NCBI RefSeq assembly: GCF_030272615.1
Contig: NC_081409.1
Coordinates: 21,394,260-21,458,259 of the forward strand
Direction of reading: 5' to 3'
DNA from: Cryptomeria japonica
Lineage: Eukaryota; Streptophyta; Pinopsida; Cupressales; Cupressaceae
Length of the DNA stretch: 64,000 nt
The position numbers and the translations under genes are program-made. Positions 11,152 through 21,860 of this stretch are shown here, in pieces. The notes beneath the pieces are model-generated. The model searched no databases, had not been told where the DNA came from, and was given only the letters and a program-made list of their open reading frames with translations. How positions within the stretch are numbered: position 1 is the stretch's first letter; every line of letters begins with the position of its first letter.

Positions 11152-12864
11152 TTATAAAACCAATGGCCGTTCCACCGTGTGCTCAGTTGTTTCATAGTCC
11201 TCTATGATTTGAGCCTTCAGTAGATTCTCTAAAAGAGGAAACTCGTAAACCTCATGATGAATACAAACAAAAACTTCTGAACCATACCTCTTTCCATATC
11301 CACACAAATTTAAATGTTCCTCTTGTAAGTGTTGTCTTGCTTGAGCAGTCAAACACTTTGCTTTCCAACCACTTTGTAGCCATCCCTCACACATACTTTG
11401 TGACTTCTTTACATCTCTCAAGGTATGATATACAAAATCAGAACCTTTGTGGCTTGAATCTTCAATAGATTCCTCGACCAAAATTTGAGTGCCCATATTG
11501 GGAAACTCCTCAATACCATCATCCTCATGTGAAGTGGCTGCCATCTCATGATTATGCAAAGGTGAGGGACTGTTGTTGCTAAGCAAAAAATCAAAATGGC
11601 AGTCATACCTTTCCGTAGCATCCTCAAGAACCTCAGACACTCATTCCTTCTTTGTTGAAGTTTCTTCATCAATTGCTGCTCCAAAAGATGTCTCTAACTG
11701 AAAATCACATGCTTCAAGGTCAATTCGAGCTTCCATCCTCTTGGCTGCAATGCTCACAAGTGTGCCATTGATTTTTGTTGTCCCAAAGTGTGTACCACAC
11801 CAAAGACAATCCTCCACAAGGTTGCCAACCGTCCCAACTGGAGTACTGCTGTAAACAATCAGAAAATCAGAATTTTCTGAGTTAAGGACAGCACAATGTC
11901 TAATTCAAAAATCGTCCTCTTCATGGTGAGATGTCAAGATACAAGGAGATTTCTTCCATTCTGAACCAGGGATATTATCTTCCCCAATTGCCCCACTATC
12001 ATCCCTTGCTGGCCCACAAAGAGTAAAAACAATCTTCTCCCCATTGATCATAGTTTGAGTCTCCATTGCAACTTCTTCACTGGGAGGTTCAACAAAGGCT
12101 GATCCTAAAGAAGCATGCAACTGAAAATGATTGCAAACTAAATCCTCTTCCTTAGGTGTGGCTGCCAGAGATGATTCATCTTCTTTTCTTCTTAATGCTT
12201 TAGAAAATATCTCATTAAGCTGGAGGCAATCATCTCCATCCAGAAATAGGTGTATGTAATTTAATTTCATCACATCAAAGGCTTCTCTGAGTACCTGTAA
12301 AGATGTAAGAGATAGTTGGCCTTCAAGGCTTTTGTGTCCTCCTTGAGTCTTCCAACAATAAAGTGTCAACATCTTATGAGTATCATCAACATGAGCTGGG
12401 GCAGCAATAATCGTGTCTTTGTTTACCCTCAATTGTCCTTCCAAGTGATGTGATTCTTGAAGTCTAACATTCTCAAACAAATGTTCTGACTTCCCTTCAT
12501 AATCATGCCACTCAAAAACAGCTTCCTTGATAACATGTCTTCCGCAAAACTCACCTTTTGAAGCTAAGCCAAAAACATTTTCAATCAAAGGATTGTCACC
12601 ACAACAATGAGTAGAGTCAATTACCTCATGCTCTTCTTCAATTGTTGCTGCAAAATCAAACTGTGAGAAGTTTGAATTTTCATCTTTAACTTCATACTTA
12701 CCAATCCATTCTTTAGTGTCCTTAATGCAAGGCTTATGTGATGGCAAAGGACTGCTGGTCAAACTCAGAAAATCAGGAAAATGTTCATGCTTCTTTATAA
12801 GTGCTGGTCTATGGGGTATGTCTAGCTGAAAGTCACATGTTCTCTTAGCTGCCTTAGCTGTCAC
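11152..12864 (-). pseudogene. Unrecognised long frame with two TGA stops
   Basis: One minus-strand reading frame runs about 570 codons from just below a TAG at 12880 to a TAA at 11152, interrupted only by TGA at 11905-11907 and 11641-11643. The first fits a mutated CGA. The predicted protein is acidic and rich in Glu, Asp, His and Ser. Related phrases recur: Cys-Asp-Phe-Gln-Leu near the start, Gln-Phe-Asp-Phe-Ala-Ala, His-Phe-Gln-Leu-His-Ala, and Cys-Asp-Phe-Gln-Leu again near the second stop. This suggests internal repeats of about 100-150 residues. There is no protease, RT or integrase motif. The start has no ATG in the visible frame, so the true 5' end was probably lost with the deleted U5/PBS region. 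Confidence 0.5.
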
Positions 12865-12921
12865 AAAGCTGATCCATACCTACCCTCCCTTAGCTGTTAT
12901 ATTTTTTGCTTCCATCCAACT

Positions 12922-14213
12922 TGGAAGAGGTCCTGCAATCTACAGGCTTGAGAGGTAACGGCTTCAATGAAAAGTTCCTGTGGTAAGCAACAGAGTCAGA
13001 GTCTGCAAATATTCACAGCTGTAGGAGTAGACTCCAATCCGACACGAATCCAAAGTTCTACTTCTCAATATGGCACAACTTTGCAATATTAGTCTCCAAA
13101 GTATACATCTGTTCATGGTGATTACTCAGATCTTTAGAAAGACCAAGATATGAATCGAACCCACAAAATATAATCCGCCAGTAAAGAAAACTTAATACTT
13201 CAACTGCTTAATAGCTATATTTCCACAAACGATGGTCAACACTATGGTCCCCTTCACAAATAATATTGAGCCGGCAACTTTATATTATTAATGACTAATA
13301 GAAGCAATCAACATCCCCTCAATTATTCCACACAGCCAATATGAATCAAACCACCATTTATGATTTATTTGAATCCTCTTATTTATTCCACAAATAGTAA
13401 AATCAAATGGCCCTGGGTAAATATTATTTAAACCCGATTCCACAATAAGCACCCAAACTGAATACGGCAGAATAGATTATTTATATGTTCCAACTCAGAA
13501 TGTAATCTCTCAAGCAGGCACAATACTAATATTAATTTCTGACAATGGAACTTATCTACAAATTTGTCTCCACAGGAGACTTTACAAATTTGGCACAAAT
13601 GTAGACTCCGTTGTGAATCCACTCCCAGGAAGAGTCTAGTTTTCGTCCAACCCTTCTTTCAGCTCCTGAAGGTTTTCGTCTCTAGAAATCACAAGCCGTT
13701 TATCAAATTCCAATATGCTTTTGCTACAACCCCAGGACTTCCTTATAAAACCATCCAAGAAACATCTAGAAGATCAAGCCGACTGGAGAACATAAAGTGA
13801 CCTTATAATAATATATTACTATTTTTTTTTTTTTTATAGATAAGTGCTATCAAGTAGGGGGATAGCGCCCTATATTAATATGAAACAGATTACATCGAGA
13901 TAACCAAACAAGCCTCTAAACCAAAACACCCAGGAGGCCACATAGGACATATTGTAAACTTTACATGACACATAACAACATTACAGCAGTGACAAAATAG
14001 TGGCGACATGAGAACCAAGCATCACCACCCTCTCCACACTTCCCTCTGACAGCCACCCCAAATCGTGATTCATCAATCTAGCAAAGGGGCCGAAAATAAT
14101 ATATTACTATTTTATTGTTTCTTTTAATTAAATTAATTAATATTAAGTCATTATTTTATTGAAACTTAATAAAAATCAATTTAATTAAATGTCACCTTAA
14201 AATTTGGGGACAT
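12922..14213 (-). repeat. 5' LTR (truncated) of the minus-strand element
   Basis: Matches 9292-10315 of the left LTR with scattered substitutions. It contains a later LINE-tail insertion (13826-14094) and lacks the counterpart of 8584-9291, that is the U5 end and the primer binding site. The outer end ggggacat at 14213 fits the LTR terminus with a small loss. Confidence 0.75.
13826..14094 (-). mobile_element. 5'-truncated LINE tail inserted in the LTR
   Basis: About 270 bases flanked by a 19-base duplication aataatatattactatttt at 13807-13825 and 14095-14113. The left edge is a T-run (poly(A) on the minus strand) preceded, in minus orientation, by a GC-richer LINE-like 3' end. The other LTR at about 10165-10195 carries the corresponding empty site, so this insertion happened after the LTR element integrated. 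Confidence 0.78.
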
Positions 14214-14694
14214 ACACAAGGTGGGCAACCAGCTTCAAGAGTTCTTATTGGTGCACATTTTAGGTTTTTATTTTGGAGCCTTGGATTAAGAGGTGGACTA
14301 TCAAGGGTGGAGATTGATTCATCTTTTTAGAAGTTGTTTTAAAATAACCTAAGGGCTCATTTTGAGATCATAATGTGATGAAGTTTTTCTGCTTATTGCT
14401 GCTGCAACTTGACTTGAGGATTCAGACCCTTGAGTATCCCTAGTTTTGGTGATACACGCGGCTCTCCTTAATCAGAAGAGTGTGTTTCGCTGGAATAACT
14501 ACGGTTTGTGAAACCCTAGCACATTGTAAATTGTGGGCTGCAAGTATTTATCAGGCTGGAAGCCAATTAGAGGAAGATACCAGCATTGTAGATTCAGATT
14601 GGTGAACATCTACAGCTGTAAGTTGTCAGTTTTTTAGCACCTTTTTGGGACAGCTGCAAAGGAGCAGCTAAAGTAGTCGGTTTGCTGGTCTTTT

Positions 14695-14829
14695 TGTTGG
14701 TGTTGGAAATAAGCCACACCCGGACCAACGATGGACTGGTCCAAGAGGGGCCAGTAGCTCAGTGGTAGAGCACTCCAGCAGCATATGGAAGGTCCTAGGT
14801 TCGAGTCCTAGCTGGTCCACGTCTCAACA
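14695..14829 (+). repeat. TRIM 5' LTR
   Basis: 135 bases, TG...CA ends. Upstream of the tRNA-like part is a hairpin made by ggacca (14722-14727) and tggtcc (14737-14742). Confidence 0.92.
14748..14819 (+). ncRNA. tRNA(Ala)-like pol III unit in the TRIM 5' LTR
   Basis: 72 bases with exact tRNA spacing: a 7-pair acceptor stem (gggccag with ctggtcc, one G-U), a 4-pair D stem (gctc/gagc), a 22-base anticodon-plus-variable region, a perfect 5-pair T stem (ctagg/cctag) with a 7-base ttcgagt loop, and discriminator A. The A box (tagctcagtggt, 14755-14766) and B box (ggttcgagtcc, 14798-14808) are close to consensus. In tRNA register the anticodon is AGC (Ala) and the only acceptor wobble is G3-U70, the alanine identity pair. 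The anticodon stem is degenerate and position 33 is C, so translation use is doubtful; a pol III promoter role is more likely. Confidence 0.8.
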
Positions 14830-14842
14830 TGGTATCAGAGCC
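14830..14842 (+). other. TRIM primer binding site (tRNA-iMet)
   Basis: tggtatcagagcc directly follows the LTR end; its first 12 bases complement the 3' end of plant initiator tRNA-Met. Confidence 0.9.
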
Positions 14843-14881
14843 AGGTCCAAGCTAGGAGCCCCAAGCACACGAGAGGTGTGG

Positions 14882-14893
14882 TTTAAGGGGGGG
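14882..14893 (+). other. TRIM polypurine tract
   Basis: tttaaggggggg lies immediately before the 3' LTR. Confidence 0.85.
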
Positions 14894-15028
14894 TGTTGGT
14901 GTTGGAAATAAGCCACACCCGGACCGACGATGGACTGGTCCAAGAGGGGCCAGTAGCTGAGTGGTAGAGCACTCCAGCAGCGTATGAAAGGTCCTAGGTT
15001 CGAGTCCTAGCTGTTCCATGTCTCAACA
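14894..15028 (+). repeat. TRIM 3' LTR
   Basis: Same length as the 5' LTR, with six substitutions. A run of five T follows at 15030-15034 in the duplicated target, which could serve as a pol III terminator. Confidence 0.92.
14947..15018 (+). ncRNA. Degenerate tRNA(Ala)-like unit in the TRIM 3' LTR
   Basis: Same 72-base layout as the copy at 14748. Substitutions break one D-stem pair (gctg/gagc) and one acceptor pair (ctgttcc), and alter the anticodon loop to gcagcgt. The B box is unchanged. Confidence 0.72.
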
Positions 15029-15423
15029 CTTTTTGGGAGCCTAGCACCTGTTTGAGGGATAGCTAGGATTTGATAAAATTCAGAAATAAATCTGAGGTAT
15101 TCTTGTGCCTGAATCTGTTTATTTTCCTGTCTATGACTCAAAATAATTAGGGAAAATTAGACATACTTTTTTGAAAATTCTGGACTATTACAAGGGTTGT
15201 TTTGTAATTATTTCTGAGCATAATAAGAATCAGAAATTTCTGCTTTTGGTCCTAAATCTGATCTGAAAACTGACAAAAATCTGAGATGCAATTCTGTGCA
15301 AGTTCATTTCCAGATTTATGCCCTAGTTTGCAGAGGTGTTTTCTTTTATCGATTGAGCCCTAGTTTGCAGAAATTTTTGTCTTTGTTTTTAGCGCCCCTA
15401 TTTGGGGATATTACACATTGTCA

Positions 15424-16820
15424 TGGATGGGTGGATAGATATTAGACATCATCTACTAATCAACATCATGGGCACATGTATAAAGGGCCTTTACTTCCTT
15501 AAGATTGTCAATCATTGAAGGCACCACAAGAATGTCAATTTTCAATTCCAAATCATTAAAAACTATGTTGAAAAGGTTGGGCCAAAGAATGTAGTACAAG
15601 TAGTCACGGATGCAACCCATGTATGTAGAGTGGTAAGGAAGTCAATTAGAATGGCCTACAATCATATTCGGTGTACCTTTTATTGTGTGTATGCCATGAA
15701 TAATGTACTTAAGAACATGGGTAAACTTGGTTGAATCAAAGAGGTCATTAATGATGCTAGAGATGTGTAGACATTTATCTAAAACATCCACACTTCACAT
15801 GCACTCTTCAGTACCTTCATCAAGAAGGATCTTTTGAAACTTGTAGAAACTAGATATGCATTCATACTTCATTCTCTTGGAGAGGATACTTGAGTTGCAA
15901 GAGGCAATGCAACTAACATTCATAACAACAAAATGGAACTAGTGGCCCAAAAATAAGTTAGAGAAGGGGAATAAAGTAAAAAAGGTGGTAAAGAGTAGCA
16001 TTTTTTGGGCTGATGCAAAGTACATTGTCTTGTCTCCATCATTACTCTAGTTTTCAAAGTCATTAAATATGGAGAAGCTAATGCACCTAGCCTTGGAGAG
16101 GTGTATGAGTGCATTGACAACATGCTTAGCCAATTGAAGGTTGTACAAGAGAAAGACCCCACATTTCAATTTTACAATGAGCATATTCAGCCAATCATTC
16201 ATCAAGGATAGGAAAAACTCAACCCTCTCTTGCACGTTGCTAATTGAGCATGGAACCTGCAATACAATATGCTAAGATGAGTACATGGTTCATGAAGCCT
16301 ATTCAAAAGATATATGATTGTATAGATGTCGACCTTATTCAAGTGATCAACATTGTCAATCATATGAGATATCCATAAGGAGCCAACTTGGATATAGAGA
16401 TTATAGCATAGGAGGACCCAATTTTATAATGGACTATGCATGGGTCTACTTCTTTGACAACAATACTAGCCATTTGTCTAATATTCCAAGTTTCTAGTAT
16501 TTTGTTTCAAAAAGGAACCAATCTACTTATAACTTTACCTACTTTACTAAGAGAAATAACCTTACCTCTAGGTGTGTAGAGAAGCTTGCAGTTGTACATA
16601 GCACTTTGCATCACATTGACTATGATATGCTTAGATATAAGGAGAGTCCAACAATCCAATGGGGCGTAGAGCAAGAGGAGCCAACATAAGTTGATGATAA
16701 TACCACATAGACAAGGTTGGTCGATATTGATTTGGAGAAGCTAGACCTTGGAGAGTCCGGAAGTTGCACTAATGAAGAGTTTGGTGCATGCCCTAGGGAT
16801 GATTATAAATATTGGTCCAT
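15424..16820 (+). pseudogene. hAT-type transposase (DUF659) pseudogene
   Basis: Plus-strand frames, with several stops and shifts, read DGWIDIRHHLLINIMG, then VGPKNVVQVVTDATHVC, then SSIFWADAKYIVL, and near the end CVEKLAVVHSTLHHIDYDML. In order these match the DUF659 domain (the DGW start and VxVTD segment), the following helical region and the C-terminal hAT dimerisation region of plant hAT relatives. Intact members excise and insert DNA with 8-base duplications. Here the frame is too broken to act, and terminal inverted repeats were not identified. The sequence upstream of 15424 is unrelated LTR-like DNA, so the N-terminal part is missing. Confidence 0.6.
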
Positions 16821-17054
16821 TGGTCAATTGATAACCATCGCTCTCATATCATTGTTCAATGAGATATAGTTAATGTTTTGAAGTTTCATTTGTTATTCTT
16901 TATAGTTTTTTTATAACTAATATTTCAAGAACTATATATGTTTCTATGGCATCTAGCCTACCAAATCTAGGCCCTTGATCCTCTCCAAGACCTGTACACC
17001 CTTTTTGAGACTCCGTGCAAATGATTTGCTCTAGTTTCTAAAATAACATTTACA

Positions 17055-17490
17055 TATCTGAAGTAAATAATAAAAGTGAATCACCACAGTTTCTAAAATA
17101 ACATTTACATATCCGAAGTAAGCTTCAAATAAATCACGCTCCCTTACAACTATCCCTAAACCTCACTCACTCAAAGAATAATAGAACAAAAACAGGAGTA
17201 CATGCTTCTACTTGTTTTGAAGACTTGGAAGTAGCAGAAACATCTTCCTACCACCAGCTAACAGGGCAAAGGGGTCTAATAGTGCTTTGTCTTTTGATTG
17301 AAGGAAGACCCATTGTCTTCTGATTGAAGGAAGACCCACACGCCCAAATAATTTGGCATTGCAATTCCTAAGTTTTGTAGTACACAAAGCACCAGATGGA
17401 GGAGATACCAATAATTATTGCCCACATAATATTAGCCAGATCCTAAAATGTCAATTCAAGGACCCTAACTCACCATAACTATAACCAAAT
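17055..17490. repeat. Direct duplication, copy 1 (decayed)
   Basis: About 430 bases matching 18545-18965 in the same orientation. This copy carries an extra internal repeat of the segment around gattgaaggaagaccca at 17297-17340 and several substitutions. Its start region also repeats a tttctaaaataacatttaca phrase at about 17037 and 17090. Confidence 0.85.
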
Positions 17491-18544
17491 TTCCTGTTTA
17501 CATGCAAGACTCGCAAAGTACTTGGCAACTTTTCAAAAACCCGTGTGCTTTTTTGCTTTTTTTTTTAGTTTTTTTGAAAAACTCGCCAAGTTTTTGGCAA
17601 ATTTTTCACAAAAACTCAAAGAGTTTCTAGCAAAAACTCGACTGCATTAAAAAAAGAAGCTCAGACGTGTCAAAAAATTATCTAAAATTATTTTTTCTTC
17701 TAGTCAATCTCATTCTCTTCATCAAAATATATATATGAAATATAACATTTAAGTATCTTACACTTTAAGTTAGATTTCATGTATATATTGACAAGATGTT
17801 TGAGAGTGGTTTCAGACTACTAAGAATTATAATGCAAATTCTAGATTTTAGAAGATCTTATAAATTTTCAAACTTAGCCAATTTTTAGCAATCAGTAGGC
17901 TCCTTTTAGCATTCTCTCACTCTCCCTAACATACTTTATCTACCCTGAATTCTAGACCTATCTCTCTCCCTATCACTCTTCCTCTATCCCCTCTCTCTAC
18001 CAACCTCTATCTCACTCTCTCCTCTCTCCCCCAAGATCTAGACATATCTCTCTACCCCTTTCTCTCTCTCTCACCCTCAGACCCCCATGATGGGTGCTAC
18101 CCTCAAACTCGTTTTGGCGAGGTAGAGGAGCCACAATGGACTCCTAGGACTAGACCCTCTCGTTCTACCTCTCCCCTAGTTTTCACTAGAGTTGGGAAGA
18201 GGAAGATGAAAAATATTCATGTAGTGCTTACTTTTAGTTTTCCAAAAACAATTTGACATTTACATTTTATTTTATACTATCAACCATTAGCATTCCAGGT
18301 GAGGATGCCATTTTGTACCCAATTTGCATTTAAATCAATCAAATATAACTAGATTTATCTTGTTTCTTTTATGTACTCATTTATTGACTCATTAGATGCA
18401 TCCATTTATTGAATTTTGAAAAAAATGCATCTCTAATGAAATTTAAACAAATTTTTTAAGTTGCCGAATTTTTTTCCCAATTTCTGCCTGTCGCATTTTG
18501 GAGTCTTGCCGGATTTTTGCGTGTCCAAGTTTTTCAACGATGAT
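17491..18544. other. Spacer between the direct duplicates
   Basis: AT-rich, with a CT-rich tract at about 17900-18110 and repeated phrases about ccaagtttttggcaa near 17580. No gene or bounded element is visible. Confidence 0.5.
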
Positions 18545-18965
18545 TTATATATCCAAAGTAAACAATAAAAGTGAATCACCATGGTTTCTAAGCTTCAAAT
18601 AAACCACGCTCCCTTACAACTATCCCTAAACCTCACTCACTCAAAGATTAATACAAGGAAAAAAGGAGTGCATGCTTCTACCTGTTTTGAAGACTTGGAA
18701 GTAGCAGAACCATCTTCCTGCCACCAGCTAACAGGGTAAAGGGGTCTGATAGTGCTCTGTCTTCTAACTGAAGAAAGACCCACACGCCCAAATAATCTGG
18801 CATTGCAATTCCTAAATTTTGTAGTACGCAAAGCGCCAGATGGAGGAGATACCAACAATGACTGCCCACATAGGCACTGGGAGAGGCTTGTCATTATTAG
18901 CCAGATCCTAAAACGCCAATCCAAATCAGGAACCCTAACTCATCATAACTGTAACCAAATTCTCC
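18545..18965. repeat. Direct duplication, copy 2 (better preserved)
   Basis: Matches copy 1 at 17055-17490. It contains the possible first exon at 18682-18894. Confidence 0.85.
18682..18894 (-). CDS. Possible first exon of a plastid-targeted protein
   Basis: From ATG at 18894, exactly 71 codons lead to a CAG/GTAG-type splice donor (exon end 18682, GT at 18680-18681). The peptide starts MTSLSQCLCGQ and is rich in Ser, Thr, Arg and Leu with almost no acidic residues for 50 positions. It looks like a chloroplast transit peptide, followed by YPVSWWQEDGSATSKSSKQ. The decayed copy at 17208-17411 supports a once functional exon carried in a duplicated segment. No second exon was recognised, so this may be only a gene fragment. 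The mature protein is not identified. Confidence 0.3.
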
Positions 18966-20300
18966 TTTTTTATTATCATATCAGATTTCATGGCCCATGT
19001 GAGTAAAGCTCTGACCTGCAATTGCCCCCTATTCTACATCTCTCAAACGCTCAATTGTTTTTTAGTCATCTCTTTTCTCTCAAAAAGACTAGACACTTCG
19101 TACCATCTGGTTGTCTTAGCCCGGCTTACCCATGGGGCTTCCATGCATGTTGAAGCTGCACCCGGAGTTACCTCAGTCTTTAGTAACAACAGTGAGACGT
19201 AAAAATCACAGGAGGATAGAAGACTCGACTCAAAACTAGCACGTTTCAATCCAAATTACTTATATATTTGGAAATCCAGCGTGGACACAAGTGTATTATT
19301 GTAAAGATGGAGGACTGCAGTGTAAATCCGTCTCGCGTGGAGGAATAGAAAAATGAGTAACCTTGACAAGGGGTGGAAACGAATACAAAAATAAAAACTA
19401 AAAGTTTTATACGAAATGGTTTGTATCCAAACCTAATTAGAAGAAGAAAAAGAAATGTGAGAAAGCAAGAAATGTTAGAAAAGAGTTGTGGTTGTATAGG
19501 GAAAGCAAAATAGGTCATCCAAATCTTTCAATAGTGAGTTGAAATTGTAGGGGTTAGTTATGTAGAGTGTCTTATTTTAGGATTATTAGTAGAGGGAAAG
19601 TTTTTATTGAAATTTGAAAGTCTGAAGATTGCAAGGTGCTAGATTTTGAAAGTTTAAAAAATGTTTCAATTTTGAATAAGTTAATAGAAAGGAGCATGGA
19701 GGAGTGACAATCTTAATAAGGGAAACATCACAAGGAATCATACAAATGGAAAAGACAAGGAATCATAAAAATGGAAAAGATCTTAGATAACCAGTACATA
19801 TGAATGAGGATAACAAAATAAAGAATTTATCATTTGTCTTGTTGCTTATTACTTTGCCTCATATGGATCTTGTAGTCACATAAATCTGTCCATTTTTATT
19901 AAATGAATATTTCGTATTTATTTGATTAAAAATCCAATAGCCATCAATTAATTAAATTATATTTAATTAATTCATCTTCAATCATTCTGTTATCACTGTT
20001 TTTAAAATTGGGTTCTTCTTTCCCCATAATTGGCTATGGTACCTTGAAAATTTTCCGAATGAGGTGTGATCCTAAGTGCTTCAGCTTTGTTCTAAACCTT
20101 AGGGGTTTAAGGGTTTTAATTTTTTAGATTTTTTCCTTTGCTAAGCCCTCTGGTTTCTATTTTGCCGTTACTTTATTTCACTTAAGTCATGGGTCGCGGG
20201 GTCGTAGGAAGTGTCCCCCCCTTGCTATTTACCTAGGTGGTTATGTTGATTTTTTAAAAAAAATTCGCCCTGTTTTATTTCCTTCTAAAGTGTCGGGCCC
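18966..20300. other. No recognisable gene
   Basis: Includes possible upstream sequence of the exon at 18894 and AT-rich DNA at 19560-20030. No motifs, TSDs or long frames convincing on either strand. Confidence 0.45.
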
Positions 20301-20340
20301 AGTAAACGCCAATCAACTTGAGGAAAGATCCGACGGTCGG

Positions 20341-21290
20341 CGCTGTTTCGCAAGGGTGAGGTGCTCACCTCTTAAGGCCGCGAAATAGTGAGAATGAATA
20401 TCAGTCGTCCATGTGTCGTGACGGAGGAGGTAAAAGGTATAGTTGTCAGAGGTAGCTGGAGCCCCGTGGCTTTCTTCCGGCGTATTAAAAGGTAGCACGT
20501 GGCACAAGTCACCACAGTCAGCGGGCCCACCATTCCTCAGGACCAAGGGTTCAAAAGTGGGCCCCAAAGATGAGTCGGCTCACAGGTGGAGATGACCTGG
20601 CAGGGACAGCTCTTACAATTCATTGAGACCCCGTGGCTCCTTCCAGCGAATGAAAAAGTGACAGGTCAGCTCCGAAAATGACAAGGCGCCAGGTGTCAAT
20701 GGCGTGTTCGTGGGCCCGCCTTTCCTGAAAGCTTCTAACAGGGTTTAAATGCTGAGCAAGTTGAGATATGATCTAACGGCTCGCGCTATTTCGCAGGGGT
20801 AAGATGCCCACTTCTTAAGGCCGCGAAATAGCGAGAGTTAACCAGGACCGTCCACGTGTCTTGATGACACGCGGTCTAAAAGGAAACTGTGGGTCCCTAT
20901 GGTTCCTGCTTGACGAATGAAAAATTGACAGGTCGGCTCCAAAAGTGACAAGGCGCCAGGTGTCCATGGCGTGTCCGTGGGCCCACCATCTCTGAGAGCC
21001 TTCTCGAGGGGTTAATATTAGCCGTCCACGTGTCTTGATGATGATGTAGGAGATAGACCTGTTGAGACAAAGGTAGGGCCCCCATGGTTCTTCTTCTGGC
21101 AAATGACAGAACGACAAATCAGCACAGTAGGTGACTGGATGCCAGGTGTTAGTGACGACTCAGTGGGCCCACCACTCCTGAGGACCTTTTCGAAGGATTA
21201 AAAGGTAATCAACTTGAAAGATGATCCAACGGCCCGCGCTATTTCGCAAGGGTGAGGTGCTCACCTCTTAAGGCCGCGAAATAGCAAGAG
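20341..21290. promoter_or_regulatory. Three-copy repeat array with stem-loops and G-box/TCP-like sites
   Basis: A stem-loop module recurs at 20341-20390, 20784-20833 and 21237-21285, spaced 443 and 453 bases. Its arms are cgctatttcgc and gcgaaatagcg, with an inner gaggtgctcacctc palindrome in copies 1 and 3. Between modules, half-length sub-units repeat: ccacgtgtc (about 20850, 21026, 21304), a gcgccaggtgt phrase, and gtgggcccac or close variants (about 20520, 20557, 20712, 20977, 21161). The array lies directly upstream of the large unrecognised frame at 21861, and a TATA-like cagtataaagg lies near 21357. It is most likely the promoter region (U3-like) of that element; binding by bZIP/bHLH and TCP factors is inference from motif resemblance. 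Confidence 0.7.
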
Positions 21291-21860
21291 TTAACGAGGG
21301 TCGTCCACGTGTCATGATGATGACATGGCAAAAAGGGAAAAACATGGGCCCGCCACAGTATAAAGGAATACATTCGGCCAGTATCAAAACAGAATGTGAA
21401 GGGATTTTCTAAGCCAATGATCAGATGCCGCGTGGTATTATGTAGCCAATAGGAAGATGGGACCCAGACTAAAGACAAAGCCGTCAAAATGCAATTCACA
21501 GTGAGACACTTGCAGGAAGGCTGCGACCCGTTGGAGTTAGAATATGAATTCTCGTATGAATTCGATTTTGAAGGGACGGCCGAAGCATGCGGAATCAATG
21601 TTATAGTTAAGGCCCAGAGTACAAGCATTTGATTTCCTAACAACCAAGTATAGAGATCTTTTAAAAGGATTTTGCAGAAGAGTAACGCAGAGTTATCTTT
21701 TGCAAATACAGAGAAGGTGAATCAGTTGCAGAGCGAATTCCTTGAAGCAAGCATCAGGTTCTTTCTTATTTTGCAGCTATTCTTGTGTGTTGTAACAAGT
21801 GAAATTATTCTCGTATTACAGAAGTGTTTAAGAAGTGATATTCATCTAGTTGTTTTGCAA

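Larger units (their letters stand above)
14695..15028 (+). mobile_element. Complete TRIM (miniature LTR retrotransposon) with tRNA-like LTRs
   Basis: A 334-base element: two 135-base LTRs (14695-14829 and 14894-15028), a 64-base interior, and a 5-base target duplication ctttt at 14690-14694 and 15029-15033. Each LTR starts tgttggtgttgg and ends ctcaaca. The interior opens with the initiator-Met primer binding site and ends with a G-run polypurine tract. There is no coding capacity, so it depends on another element's reverse transcriptase and integrase. The LTRs differ at 6 of 135 positions. Both LTRs contain a 72-base tRNA(Ala)-like sequence. I know of 5S-rRNA-bearing TRIM LTRs (Cassandra); this one carries no 5S sequence. 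Confidence 0.93.
14216..15414. repeat. LTR-like fragment hosting the TRIM
   Basis: Non-coding sequence ending in tttggggatattaca, similar to but distinct from the end of the neighbouring LTR family (ttggggacattaca). The left end is not defined. It contains the TRIM insertion at 14695-15028. Confidence 0.35.

Noticed and set aside
8584-14213. Clean TSD for the minus-strand LTR element
   Set aside because: The flanks (acatag and acaca/caagg) do not match; the right end has probably lost bases.
14748-14819. A genuine cytosolic tRNA-Ala gene
   Set aside because: It lies inside an LTR, is repeated in the other LTR, has a broken anticodon stem and C at position 33; treated as a retroelement component.
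14695-15028. A Cassandra element with 5S rRNA
   Set aside because: The LTR contains no 5S internal-control-region sequence; the pol III unit is tRNA-like.
21239-21643. 134-codon minus-strand ORF before the large frame
   Set aside because: Lies in the promoter-like array and opposite leader sequence; no motif.
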